A stretch of DNA of 64,000 bases from contig OX421507.1 in assembly GCA_949126835.1 (NCBI GenBank), positions 29,449,366-29,513,365 of the forward strand, written 5' to 3'. The notes under the pieces are model-generated. The model was not told where the DNA came from. It was given only the letters and a program-made list of their open reading frames with translations, and did no database searches. A program made the position numbers and the translations under genes. This document shows, piece after piece, positions 13,701 through 28,500 of the stretch. How positions within the stretch are numbered: position 1 is the first letter of the stretch; each line of letters starts with the position of its first letter. Source of the stretch: Anisus vortex (lineage: Eukaryota > Mollusca > Gastropoda > Planorbidae).

Positions 13701-16700
13701 ACATTCTAAAATATATTCCACCTCTCTTCTGCATTCTTGGCTACTTCACTGTACATTCTAAAATATATTCCACCTCTCTCTTCTGCATTCTTGGCTACTT
13801 CACTGTACATTCTAAAATATATTCCACCTCTCTCTTCTGCATTCTTGGCTACTTCACTGTACATTCTAAAATATATTCCACCTCTCTCTACTGCATTCTT
13901 GGCTACTTCACTGTACATTCTAAAATATATTCCACCTCTCTCTTCTGCATTCTTGGCTACTTCACTGTACATTCTAAAATATATTCCACCTCTCTCTTCT
14001 GCATTCTTGGCTACTTCACTGTACATTCTAAAATATATTCCACCTCTCTCTTCTGCATTCTTGGCTACTTCACTGTACATTCTAAAATATATTCCACCTC
14101 TCTCTTCTGCATTCTTGGCTACTTCACTGTACATTCTAAAATATATTCCACCTCTCTCTTCTGCATTCTTGGCTACTTCACTGTACATTCTAAAATATAT
14201 TCCACCTCTCTCTTCTGCATTCTTGGCTACTTCACTGTACATTCTAAAATATATTCCACCTCTCTCTTCTGCATTCTTGGCTACTTCACTGTACATTCTA
14301 AAATATATTCCACCTCTCTCTTCTGCATTCTTGGCTACTTCACTGTACATTCTAAAATATATTCCACCTCTCTCTTCTGCATTCTTGGCTACTTCACTGT
14401 ACATTCTAAAATATATTCCACCTCTCTCTTCTGCATTCTTGGCTACTTCACTGTACATTCTAAAATATATTCCACCTCTCTCTTCTGCATTCTTGGCTAC
14501 TTCACTGTACATTCTAAAATATATTCCACCTCTCTCTTCTGCATTCTTGGCTACTTCACTGTACATTCTAAAATATATTCCACCTCTCTCTTCTGAATTC
14601 TTGGCTACTTCACTGTACATTCTAAAATATATTTCACCTCTCTCTTCTGCATTCTTGGCTACTTCACTGTACATTCTAAAATATATTCCACCTCACTCTT
14701 CTGCATTCTTGGCTACTTCACTGTACATTCTAAAATATATTCCACCTCTCTCTTCTGCATTCTTGGCTACTTCACTGTACATTCTAAAATATATTCCACC
14801 TCTCTCTTCTGCATTCTTGGCTACTTCACTGTACATTCTAAAATATATTCCACCTCTCTCTTCTGCATTCTTGGCTACTTCACTGTACATTCTAAAATAT
14901 ATTTCACCTCTCTCTTCTGCATTCTTGGCTACTTCACTGTACATTCTAAAATATATTCCACCTCTCTCTTCTGCATTCTTGGCTACTTCACTGTACATTC
15001 TAAAATATATTCCACCTCTCTCTTCTGCATTCTTGGCTACTTCACTGTACATTCTAAAATATATTCCACCTCTCTCTTCTGCATTCTTGGCTACTTCACT
15101 GTACATTCTAAAATATATTCCACCTCTCTCTTCTGCATTCTTGGCTACTTCACTGTACATTCTAAAATATATTCCACCTCTCTCTTCTGCATTCTTGGCT
15201 ACTTCACTGTACATTCTAAAATATATTCCACCTCTCTCTTCTGCATTCTTGGCTACTTCACTGTACATTCTAAAATATATTCCACCTCTCTCTTCTGCAT
15301 TCTTGGCTACTTCACTGTACATTCTAAAATATATTCCACCTCTCTCTTCTGCATTCTTGGCTACTTCACTGTACATTCTAAAATATTTTCCACCTCTCTC
15401 TTCTGCATTCTTGGCTACTTCACTGTACATTCTAAAATATATTCCACCTCTCTCTTCTGCATTCTTGGCTACTTCACTGTACATTCTAAAATATATTCCA
15501 CCTCTCTCGTCTGCATTCTTGGCTACTTCACTGTACATTCTAAAATATATTCCACCTCTCTCTTCTGCATTCTTGGCTACTTCATTGTACATTCTAAAAT
15601 ATATTCCACCTCTCTCTTCTGCATTCTTGGCTACTTCACTGTACATTCTAAAATATATTCCACCTCTCTCTTCTGCATTCTTGGCTACTTCACTGTACAT
15701 TCTAGAATATATTCCACCTCTCTCTTCTGCATTCTTGGCTACTTCACTGTACATTCTAAAATATATTCCACCTCTCTCTTCTGCATTCTTGGCTACTTCA
15801 CTGTACATTCTAAAATATATTCCACCTCTCTCTTCTGCATTCTTGGCTACTTCACTGTACATTCTAAAATATATTTCACCTCTCTCTTCTGCATTCTTGG
15901 CTACTTCACTGTACATTCTAAAATATATTCCACCTCTCTCTTCTGCATTCTTGGCTACTTCACTGTACATTCTAAAATATATTCCACCTCTCTCTTCTGC
16001 ATTCTTGGCTACTTCACTGTACATTCTAAAATATATTCCACCTCTCTCTTCTGCATTCTTGGCTACTTCACTGTACATTCTAAAATATATTCCACCTCTC
16101 TCTTCTGCATTCTTGGCTACTTCACTGTACATTCTAAAATATATTCCACCTCTATCTTCTGCATTCTTGGCTACTTCACTGTACATTCTAAAATATATTC
16201 CACCTCTCTCTTCTGCATTCTTGGCTACTTCACTGTACATTCTAAAATATATTCCACCTCTCTCTTCTGCATTCTTGGCTACTTCACTGTACATTCTAAA
16301 ATATATTCCACCTCTCTCTTCTGCATTCTTGGCTACTTCACTGTACATTCTAAAATATATTCCACCTCTCTCTTCTGCATTCTTGGCTACTTCACTGTAC
16401 ATTCTAAAATATATTCCACCTCTATCTTCTGCATTCTTGGCTACTTCACTGTACATTCTAAAATATATTCCACCTCTCTTTTCTGCATTCTTGGCTACTT
16501 CACTGTACATTCTAAAATATATTCCACCTCTCTCTTCTGGATTCTTGGCTACTTCACTGTACATTCTAAAATATATTCAACCTCTCTCTTCTGCATTCTT
16601 GGCTACTTCACTGTACATTCTAAAATATATTCCACCTCTCTCTTCTGCATTCTTGGCTACTTCACTGTACATTCTAAAATATATTCCACCTCTCTCTTCT

Positions 16701-19700
16701 GCATTCTTGGCTACTTCACTGTACATTCTAAAATATATTCCACCTCTCTCTTCTGCATTCTTGGCTACTTCACTGTACATTCTAAAATATATTCCACCTC
16801 TCTCTTCTGGATTCTTGGCTACTTCACTGTACATTCTAAAATATATTCAACCTCTCTCTTCTGGATTCTTGGCTACTTCACTGTACATTCTAAAATATAT
16901 TCCACCTCTCTCTTCTGGATTCTTGGCTACTTCACTGTACATTCTAAAATATATTCCACCTCTCTCTTCTGCATTCTTGGCTACTTCACTGTACATTCTA
17001 AAATATATTCCACCTCTCTCTTCTGGATTCTTGGCTACTTCACTGTACATTCTAAAATATATTCCACCTCTCTCTTCTGCATTCTTGGCTACTTCACTGT
17101 ACATTCTAAAATATATTCCACCTCTCTCTTCTGCATTCTTGGCTACTTCACTGTACATTCTAAAATATATTCCACCTCTCTCTTCTGCATTCTTGGCTAC
17201 TTCACTGTACATTCTAAAATATATTCCACCTCTCTCTTCTGCATTCTTGGCTACTTCACTGTACATTCTAAAATATATTCCACCTCTCTCTTCTGGATTC
17301 TTGGCTACTTCACTGTACATTCTAAAATATATTCCACCTCTCTCTTCTGCATTCTTGGCTACTTCACTGTACATTCTAAAATATATTCCACCTCTCTCTT
17401 CTGCATTCTTGGCTACTTCACTGTACATTCTAAAATATATTCCACCTCTCTCTTCTGGATTCTTGGCTACTTCACTGTACATTCTAAAATATATTCCACC
17501 TCTCTCTTCTGCATTCTTGGCTACTTCACTGTACATTCTAAAATATATTCCACCTCTCTCTTCTGCATTCTTGGCTACTTCACTGTACATTCTAAAATAT
17601 ATTCCACCTCTCTCTTCTGCATTCTTGGCTACTTCACTGTACATTCTAAAATATATTCCACCTCTCTCTTCTGCATTCTTGGCTACTTCACTGTACATTC
17701 TAAAATATATTCCACCTCTCTCTTCTGCATTCTTGGCTACTTCACTGTACATTCTAAAATATATTCCACCTCTCTCTTCTGCATTCTTGGCTACTTCACT
17801 GTACATTCTAAAATATATTCCACCTCTCTTCTGCATTCTTGGCTACTTCACTGTACATTCTAAAATATATTCCACCTCTCTCTTCTGCATTCTTGGCTAC
17901 TTCACTGTACATTCTAAAATATATTCCACCTCTCTCTTCTGCATTCTTGGCTACTTCACTGTACATTCTAAAATATATTCCACCTCTCTCTTCTGCATTC
18001 TTGGCTACTTCACTGTACATTCTAAAATATATTCCACCTCTCTCTTCTGCATTCTTGGCTACTTCACTGTACATTCTAAAATATATTCCACCTCTCTCTT
18101 CTGCATTCTTGGCTACTTCACTGTACATTCTAAAATATATTCCACCTCTCTTCTGCATTCTTGGCTACTTCACTGTACATTCTAAAATATATTCCACCTC
18201 TCTTCTGCATTCTTGGCTACTTCACTGTACATTCTAAAATATATTCCACCTCTCTCTTCTGCATTCTTGGCTACTTCACTGTACATTCTAAAATATATTC
18301 CACCTCTCTCTTCTGCATTCTTGGCTTCTTCACTGTACATTCTAAAATATATTCCACCTCTCTCTTCTGCATTCTTGGCTACTTCACTGTACATTCTAAA
18401 ATATATTCCACCTCTCTCTTCTGCATTCTTGGCTACTTCACTGTACATTCTAAAATATATTCCACCTCTCTCTTCTGCATTCTTGGCTACTTCACTGTAC
18501 ATTCTAAAATATATTCCACCTCTATCTTCTGCATTCTTGGCTACTTCACTGTACATTGTAAAATATATTCCACCTCTCTCTTCTGCATTCTTGGCTACTT
18601 CACTGTACATTCTAAAATATATTCCACCTCTCTCTTCTGCATTCTTGGCTACTTCACTGTACATTCTAAAATATATTCCACCTCTCTCTTCTGCATTCTT
18701 GGCTACTTCACTGTACATTCTAAAATATATTCCACCTCTCTCTTCTGCATTCTTGGCTACTTCACTGTACATTCTAAAATATATTCCACCTCTATCTTCT
18801 GCATTCTTGGCTACTTCACTGTACATTCTAAAATATATTCCACCTCTCTCTTCTGCATTCTTGGCTACTTCACTGTACATTCTAAAATATATTCCACCTC
18901 TCTCTTCTGGATTCTTGGCTACTTCACTGTACATTCTAAAATGTATTCAACCTCTCTCTTCTGCATTCTTGGCTACTTCACTGTACATTCTAAAATATAT
19001 TCCACCTCTCTCTTCTGCATTCTTGGCTACTTCACTGTACATTCTAAAATATATTCCACCTCTCTCTTCTGCATTCTTGGCTACTTCACTGTACATTCTA
19101 AAATATATTCCACCTCTCTCTTCTGCATTCTTGGCTACTTCACTGTACATTCTAAAATATATTCCACCTCTCTCTTCTGGATTCTTGGCTACTTCACTGT
19201 ACATTTTAAAATATATTCAACCTCTCTCTTCTGGATTCTTGGCTACTTCACTGTACATTCTAAAATATATTCCACCTCTCTCTTCTGGATTCTTGGCTAC
19301 TTCACTGTACATTCTAAAATATATTCCACCTCTCTCTTCTGCATTCTTGGCTACTTCACTGTACATTCTAAAATATATTCCACCTCTCTCTTCTGGATTC
19401 TTGGCTACTTCACTGTACATTCTAAAATATATTCCACCTCTCTCTTCTGCATTCTTGGCTACTTCACTGTACATTCTAAAATATATTCCACCTCTCTCTT
19501 CTGCATTCTTGGCTACTTCACTGTACATTCTAAAATATATTCCACCTCTCTCTTCTGCATTCTTGGCTACTTCACTGTACATTCTAAAATATATTCCACC
19601 TCTCTCTTCTGCATTCTTGGCTACTTCACTGTACATTCTAAAATATATTCCACCTCTCTCTTCTGGATTCTTGGCTACTTCACTGTACATTCTAAAATAT

Positions 19701-22700
19701 ATTCAACCTCTCTCTTCTGCATTCTTGGCTACTTCATTGTACATTCTAAAATATATTCCACCTCTCTCTTCTGCATTCTTGGCTACTTCACTGTACATTC
19801 TAAAATATATTCCACCTCTCTCTTCTGGATTCTTGGCTACTTCACTGTACATTCTAAAATATATTCCACCTCTCTCTTCTGCATTCTTGGCTACTTCACT
19901 GTACATTCTAAAATATATTCCACCTCTCTCTTCTGCATTCTTGGCTACTTCACTGTACATTCTAAAATATATTCCACCTCTCTCTTCTGCATTCTTGGCT
20001 ACTTCACTGTACATTTTAAAATATATTCCACCTCTCTCTTCTGGATTCTTGGCTACTTCACTGTACATTCTAAAATATATTCAACCTCTCTCTTCTGCAT
20101 TCTTGGCTACTTCACTGTACATTCTAAAATATATTCCACCTCTCTCTTCTGCATTCTTGGCTACTTCACTGTACATTCTAAAATATATTCCACCTCTCTC
20201 TTCTGCATTCTTGGCTACTTCACTGTACATTCTAAAATATATTCCACCTCTCTCTTCTGCATTCTTGGCTACTTCACTGTACATTCTAAAATATATTCCA
20301 CCTCTCTCTTCTGGATTCTTGGCTACTTCACTGTACATTCTAAAATATATTCCACCTCTCTCTTCTGCATTCTTGGCTACTTCACTGTACATTCTAAAAT
20401 ATATTCCACCTCTCTCTTCTGCATTCTTGGCTACTTCACTGTACATTCTAAAATATATTCCACCTCTCTCTTCTGCATTCTTGGCTACTTCACTGTACAT
20501 TCTAAAATATATTCCACCCCTCTCTTCTGCATTCTTGGCTACTTCACTGTACATTCTAAAATATATTCCACCTCTATCTTCTGCATTCTTGGCTACTTCA
20601 CTGTACATTCTAAAATATATTCCACCTCTCTCTTCTGCATTCTTGGCTACTTCACTGTACATTCTAAAATATATTCCACCTCTCTCTTCTGCATTCTTGG
20701 CTACTTCACTGTACATTCTAAAATATATTCCACCTCTCTCTTCTGCATTCTTGGCTACTTCACTGTACATTCTAAAATATATTCCACCTCTCTCTTCTGC
20801 ATTCTTGGCTACTTCACTGTACATTCTAAAATATATTCCACCTCTCTCTTCTGCATTCTTGGCTACTTCACTGTACATTCTAAAATATATTCCACCTCTC
20901 TCTTCTGGATTCTTGGCTACTTCACTGTACATTCTAAAATATATTCAACCTCTCTCTTCTGCATTCTTGGCTACTTCACTGTACATTCTAAAATATATTC
21001 CACCTCTCTCTTCTGCATTCTTGGCTACTTCACTGTACATTCTAAAATATATTCCACCTCTCTCTTCTGCATTCTTGACTACTTCACTGTACATTCTAAA
21101 ATATATTCCACCTCTCTCTTCTGCATTCTTGGCTACTTCACTGTACATTCTAAAATATATTCCACCTCTCTCTTCTGGATTCTTGGCTACTTCACTGTAC
21201 ATTCTAAAATATATTCAACCTCTCTCTTCTGGATTCTTGGCTACTTCACTGTACATTCTAAAATATATTCCACCTCTCTCTTCTGGATTCTTGGCTACTT
21301 CACTGTACATTCTAAAATATATTCCACCTCTCTCTTCTGCATTCTTGGCTACTTCACTGTACATTCTAAAATATATTCCACCTCTCTCTTCTGGATTCTT
21401 GGCTACTTCACTGTACATTCTAAAATATATTCCACCTCTCTCTTCTGCAATCTTGGCTACTTCACTGTACATTCTAAAATATATTCCACCTCTCTCTTCT
21501 GCATTCTTGGCTACTTCACTGTACATTCTAAAATATATTCCACCTCTCTCTTCTGCATTCTTGGCTACTTCACTGTACATTCTAAAATATATTCCACCTC
21601 TCTCTTCTGCATTCTTGGCTACTTCACTGTACATTCTAAAATATATTCCACCTCTCTCTTCTGGATTCTTGGCTACTTCACTGTACATTCTAAAATATAT
21701 TCAACCTCTCTCTTCTGCATTCTTGGCTACTTCACTGTACATTCTAAAATATATTCCACCTCTCTCTTCTGCATTCTTGGCTACTTCACTGTACATTCTA
21801 AAATATATTCCACCTCTCTCTTCTGGATTTTTGGCTACTTCACTGTACATTCTAAAATATATTCCACCTCTCTCTTCTGCATTCTTGGCTACTTCACTGT
21901 ACATTCTAAAATATATTCCACCTCTCTCTTCTGCATTCTTGGCTACTTCACTGTACATTCTAAAATATATTCCACCTCTCTCTTCTGCATTCTTGGCTAC
22001 TTCACTGTACATTCTAAAATATATTCAACCTCTCTCTTCTGGATTCTTGGCTACTTCACTGTACATTCTAAAATATATTCAACCTCTCTCTTCTGCATTC
22101 TTGGCTACTTCACTGTACATTCTAAAATATATTCCACCTCTCTCTTCTGCATTCTTGGCTACTTCACTGTACATTCTAAAATATATTCCACCTCTCTCTT
22201 CTGCATTCTTGGCTACTTCACTGTACATTCTAAAATATATTCCACCTCTCTCTTCTGCATTCTTGGCTACTTCACTGTACATTCTAAAATATATTCCACC
22301 TCTCTCTTCTGGATTCTTGGCTACTTCACTGTACATTCTAAAATATATTCAACCTCTCTCTTCTGGATTCTTGGCTACTTCACTGTACATTCTAAAATAT
22401 ATTCCACCTCTCTCTTCTGGATTCTTGGCTACTTCACTGTACATTCTAAAATATATTCCACCTCTCTCTTCTGCATTCTTGGCTACTTCACTGTACATTC
22501 TAAAATATATTCCACCTCTCTCTTCTGGATTCTTGGCTACTTCACTGTACATTCTAAAATATATTCCACCTCTCTCTTCTGCAATCTTGGCTACTTCACT
22601 GTACATTCTAAAATATATTCCACCTCTCTCTTCTGCATTCTTGGCTACTTCACTGTACATTCTAAAATATATTCCACCTCTCTCTTCTGGATTCTTGGCT

Positions 22701-25479
22701 ACTTCACTGTACATTCTAAAATATATTCCACCTCTCTCTTCTGCATTCTTGGCTACTTCACTGTACATTCTAAAATATATTCCACCTCTCTCTTCTGCAT
22801 TCTTGGCTACTTCACTGTACATTCTAAAATATATTCCACCTCTCTCTTCTGCATTCTTGGCTACTTCACTGTACATTCTAAAATATATTCCACCTCTCTC
22901 TTCTGGATTCTTGGCTACTTCACTGTACATTCTAAAATATATTCAACCTCTCTCTTCTGGATTCTTGGCTACTTCACTGTACATTCTAAAATATATTCAA
23001 CCTCTCTCTTCTGGATTCTTGGCTACTTCACTGTACATTCTAAAATATATTCCACCTCTCTCTTCTGCATTCTTGGCTACTTCACTGTACATTCTAAAAT
23101 ATATTCCACCTCTCTCTTCTGCATTCTTGGCTACTTCACTGTACATTCTAAAATATATTCCACCTCTCTCTTCTGCATTCTTGGCTACTTCACTGTACAT
23201 TCTAAAATATATTCCACCTCTCTTCTGGATTCTTGGCTACTTCACAGTACATTCTAAAATATATTCCACCTCTCTTCTGCATTCTTGGCTACTTCACTGT
23301 ACATTCTAAAATATATTCCACCTCTCTTCTGCATTCTTGGCTACTTCACTGTACATTCTAAAATATATTCCACCTCTCTCTTCTGCATTCTTGGGTACTT
23401 CACTGTACATTCTAAAATATAATTCACCTCTCTCTTCTGCATTCTTGGCTACTTCACTGTACATTCTAAAATATATTCCACCTCTCTCTTCTGCATTCTT
23501 GGCTACTTCACTGTACATTCTAAAATATATTCCACCTCTCTCTTCTGCATTCTTGGCTACTTCACTGTACATTCTAAAATATATTCCACCTCTCTCTTCT
23601 GCATTCTTGGCTACTTCACTGTACATTCTAAAATATATTCCACCTCTATCTTCTGCATTCTTGGCTACTTCACTGTACATTCTAAAATATATTCCACCTC
23701 TCTCTTCTGCATTCTTGGCTACTTCACTGTACATTCTAAAATATATTCCACCTCTCTCTTCTGCATTCTTGGCTACTTCACTGTACATTCTAAAATATAT
23801 TCCACCTCTATCTTCTGCATTCTTGGCTACTTCACTGTACATTCTAAAATATATTCCACCTCTCTCTTCTGCATTCTTGGCTACTTCACTGTACATTCTA
23901 AAATATATTCCACCTCTATCTTCTGCATTCTTGGCTACTTCACTGTACATTCTAAAATATATTCCACCTCTCTCTTCTGCATTCTTGGCTACTTCACTGT
24001 ACATTCTAAAATATATTCCACCTCTATCTTCTGCATTCTTGGCTACTTCACTGTACATTCTAAAATATATTCCACATCTCTCTTCTGCATTCTTGGCTAC
24101 TTCACTGTACATTCTAAAATATATTCCACCTCTCTTCTGCATTCTTGGCTACTTCACTGTACATTCTAAAATATATTCAACCTCTCTCTTCTGCATTCTT
24201 GGCTACTTCACTGTACATTCTAAAATATATTCAACCTCTCTCTTCTGCATTCTTGGCTACTTCACTGTACATTCTAAAATATATTCCACCTCTCTTCTGC
24301 ATTCTTGGCTACTTCACTGTACATTCGAATATATATTCCACCTCTCTTCTGCATTCTTGGCTACTTCACTGTACATTCTAATATATATTCCACCTCTCTT
24401 CTGCATTCTTGGCTACTTCACTGTACATTCTAAAATATATTCCACCTCTCTCTTCTGCATTCTTGGCTACTTCACTGTACATTCTAAAATATATTCCACC
24501 TCTCTCTTCTGCATTCTTGGCTACTTCACTGTACATTCTAAAATATATTCCACCTCTATCTTCTGCATTCTTGGCTACTTCACTGTACATTCTAAAATAT
24601 ATTCCACCTCTCTCTTCTGCATTCTTGGCTACTTCACTGTACATTCTAAAATATATTCCACCTCTATCTTCTGCATTCTTGGCTACTTCACTGTACATTC
24701 TAAAATATATTCCACCTCTCTCTTCTGCATTCTTGGCTACTTCACTGTATATTCTAAAATATATTCCACCTCTCTTCTGCATTCTTGGCTACTTCACTGT
24801 ACATTCTAAAATATATTCAACCTCTCTCTTCTGCATTCTTGGCTACTTCACTGTACATTCTAAAATATATTCCACCTCTCTTCTGCATTCTTGGCTACTT
24901 CACTGTACATTCTAAAATATATTCAACCTCTCTCTTCTGCATTCTTGGCTACTTCACTGTACATTCTAAAATATATTCCACCTCTCTTCTGCATTCTTGG
25001 CTACTTCACTGTACATTCTAAAATATATTCAACCTCTCTCTTCTGCATTCTTGGCTACTTCACTGTACATTCTCAAATATATTCCACCTCTCTTCTGCAT
25101 TCTTGACTACTTCACTGTACATTCTAAAATATATTCAACCTCTCTCTTCTGCATTCTTGGCTACTTCACTGTACATTCTAAAATATATTCCACCTCTCTT
25201 CTGCATTCTTGGCTACTTCACTGTACATTCTAATATATATTCCACCTCTCTTCTGCATTCTTGGCTACTTCACTGTACATTCTAATATATATTCCACCTC
25301 TCTTCTGCATTCTTGGCTACTTCACTGTACATTCTAAAATATATTCCACCTCTCTCTTCTGCATTCTTGGCTACTTCACTGTACATTCTAAAATATATTC
25401 CACCTCTCTCTTCTGCATTCTTGGCTACTTCACTGTACATTCTAAAATATATTATACCTCTCTCTTTTGCATTCTTGGC

Positions 25480-25522
<43 letters not shown>

Positions 25523-28500
25523 GGTGCTATAGCGCATATCCCGTTGGTGACAGTTCTATGCGCAGACGACAGTTACAGAATACAGACAGACAACGAAATA
25601 TATAGTAATACGCTAATTCTGCTGACGAAATAGGTGAGTCTTCAGCCGGCTCCTGAAGGTGTCATAGCTAGGGCTCTAACGAAGCTGTAGTGGGAGGTGA
25701 TTCCAAGCGGACGGTCCTGCATAGGAAAATGAACGTTCGCCAGCGGACACTAGCCTCACACGAGGGATCCGCAGAGTAAGCGCGTCAGATGCCGAACGAA
25801 GTGGGCGGGACTGGGTATAGAGCTCCATACAAGAGCGAAGATAATCCGGGGCGCAGTTATTCAGGCACCGATAGACGCCAAGACTTTTGATAATCGGGGA
25901 GAAAGGCACAGTTGCATCAGCCAGCTGAAGATCGGACGCAGTGAGGGACACGACCCTCTGTCTCGTACCGACGATAGGAGCTTCAGTCTACTTCACTGTA
26001 CATTCTAAAATATATTCCACCTCTATCTTCTGCATTCTTGGCTAATTCACTGTACATTCTAAAATATATGCCACCTCTATCTTCTGCATTCCTGGCTACT
26101 TCACTGTACATTCTAAAATAAATTCCATTTCTCTCTTATGCATTCTTGGCTACTTCACTGTACATTCTAAAATATATTCCACCTCTATGTTCTGCATTTT
26201 TGGCTACTTCACTGTAATTCTAAAATATATTCCACCTCTCTCTTCTGCATTCTTGGCTACTTCACAGTACATTCTAAAATATATTCCACCTCTATCCTCT
26301 GCATTCTTGGCTACTTCAATGTACATTATAAAATATATGCCACCTCTTTCTTCTGCATTCTTGGCTACTTCACTGTACATTCTAAAATATATTCCACCTC
26401 TCTCTTCTGCATTCTTGGCTACTTCAATGTACATTCTAAAATATATTCCACCTCTATGTTCTGCATTTTTGGCTACTTCACTGTAATTCTAAAATATATT
26501 CCACCTCTCTCTTCTGCATTCTTGGCTACTTCACAGTACATTCTAAAATATATTCCACCTCTATCCTCTGCATTCTTGGCTACTTCAATGTACATTATAA
26601 AATATATGCCACCTCTATCTTCTGCATTCTTGGCTACTTCACTGTACATTCTAAAATATATTCCACCTCTCTCTTCTGCATTCTTGGCTACTTCACTGTT
26701 TATTCTAAAATATATTCCACCTATCTCTTCTGCATTCTTGTCTACTTCACTGTAATTCTTGAATATATTCCACCTCTCTCTTCTGCATTCTTGGCTACTT
26801 CACTGTACATTCTAAAATATATTCCACCTTTCTCTTCTGCATTCTTGGCTACTTCAATGTACATTCTAAAATATATGCCACCTCTATCTTCTGCATTCTT
26901 GGGTACTTCACTGTACATTCACAAATATATTTCACCTCTCTCTTCTGCATTCTTGGCTACTTCACTGTACATAATCTAAAATATATTATACCTCTCTCTT
27001 CTGCATTATTGGCTACTTCACTGTAATTCTAAAATATATTCTACCTCTGTCTTCTGCATTCTTGGCTACTTCACTGTACAATTTTAAAATATATTCCACC
27101 TCTATCTTCTGCATTCTTGGCTACTTAACTGTAATTCTAGAATATATTCCACCTCTCTCTTCTGCATTCTTGGCTACTTCACTGTACATTCTCAAATATA
27201 TTCCACCTCTATCTTCTGCATTCTTGGCTACTTCACTGTACCTTCTAAAACTAATTTAACTTTGTCAAGAAAATATGTTTGAATTTAACATAATAATTAT
27301 AGACAAAGCAGATTAACACACAGACCCAAAAAACACTCTGCATAGACTATTCAAACACAGAAGAAAAAAAGCACACACACTCACAACAACAGATTATCGA
27401 CACACACACATATACAGAAAATGCAACACATACTAACATCATCGGGGTATACACATTACCTCACTCACACACACGCTGTCACACATACATACACACGCGC
27501 GCCGCGCGCCACACAGCTATACAATTGAATGTGCTCCAACAAACCTCACTTAAATCTATGTTACATTTTTAGGTAGACGGTGAGCTGACAAAGGGAGAGA
27601 ATTTCGCAGATAACGTGGCACTGAAAAAGGCCTACAAGGTTGGTATTAGTGGAATCTTTCTTTATCATATCAATGCGTAACTTAAATAGATCACAGAAGA
27701 CGCGGATCTATTTTAATTGCGCATTGATAAGATATCGGGAACCAGGGCTTGGTGAGACGGGCGGTTGCGAATATTGCTTTCTTCTCATCGTGTCTCGGGG
27801 CCTTTTGGCAGTGCCATGATTCTCGGACGAGCGACCGGGGCTGTTCCCCCCCCCCCCCAATGTATTCTGATTGGGAGCGTGTCGGTGGTTTGCACACTTC
27901 ATCAGCAGTGGGGCTAACACATGGGGGTAACGTCCCCAGTTGCACACCCGGGGATCATTGCACGGGCGCGAGCCCAAAGAAACACGGTAAGGGTGGGAGG
28001 ATGAAGAGGAACAACAGCACCCGTCTCGCCAAGCCCGTTAGTTTGGTATTTGTACTATGGTGCGAACATTTAAAATATACGAGGTTATGTCAAAGCTCCG
28101 AGGGATCTTACAATGGAGAGTGCAATGGATTGACTTGACCCACACACCATCTCACGTTACGCCCTGGACAAAAGAAACCGAAAGGTAGGTCGAGGCCGAA
28201 CCTTTTCGCTGGTCGCACTGGGAAATGGCTAGTCTGCAATTGACTTTGATGCTTAGTCATAAGAGAGATTGGGTATGAAAACGACCGACCGTGTCTGCCT
28301 TAAGTACGCTGTCAGTTCTGATTTACTGATGATGGCGACCGTGTCTGCCCTGTGTACGCTGTCAGTTCTGATTTATTGATGATGGCGACCGTGTCTGCCC
28401 TGTGTACGCTGTCAGTTCTGATTTATTGATGATGGCGACCGTGTCTGCCCTGTGTACGCTGTCAGTTCTGATTTATTGATGATGGCGACCGTGTCTGCCC

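Noticed and set aside
13737..23309. Very long + frames (1,482 and 1,698 codons) and long - frames of an 18-residue repeat
   Set aside because: They are produced by the 54-bp period; no promoter, start context or domain supports a protein, and units vary without regard to codon position.
27749..28138. 129-codon open frame in an M13 intron
   Set aside because: No recognisable motif, runs through a poly-C tract, and shares repeat sequence with another island.
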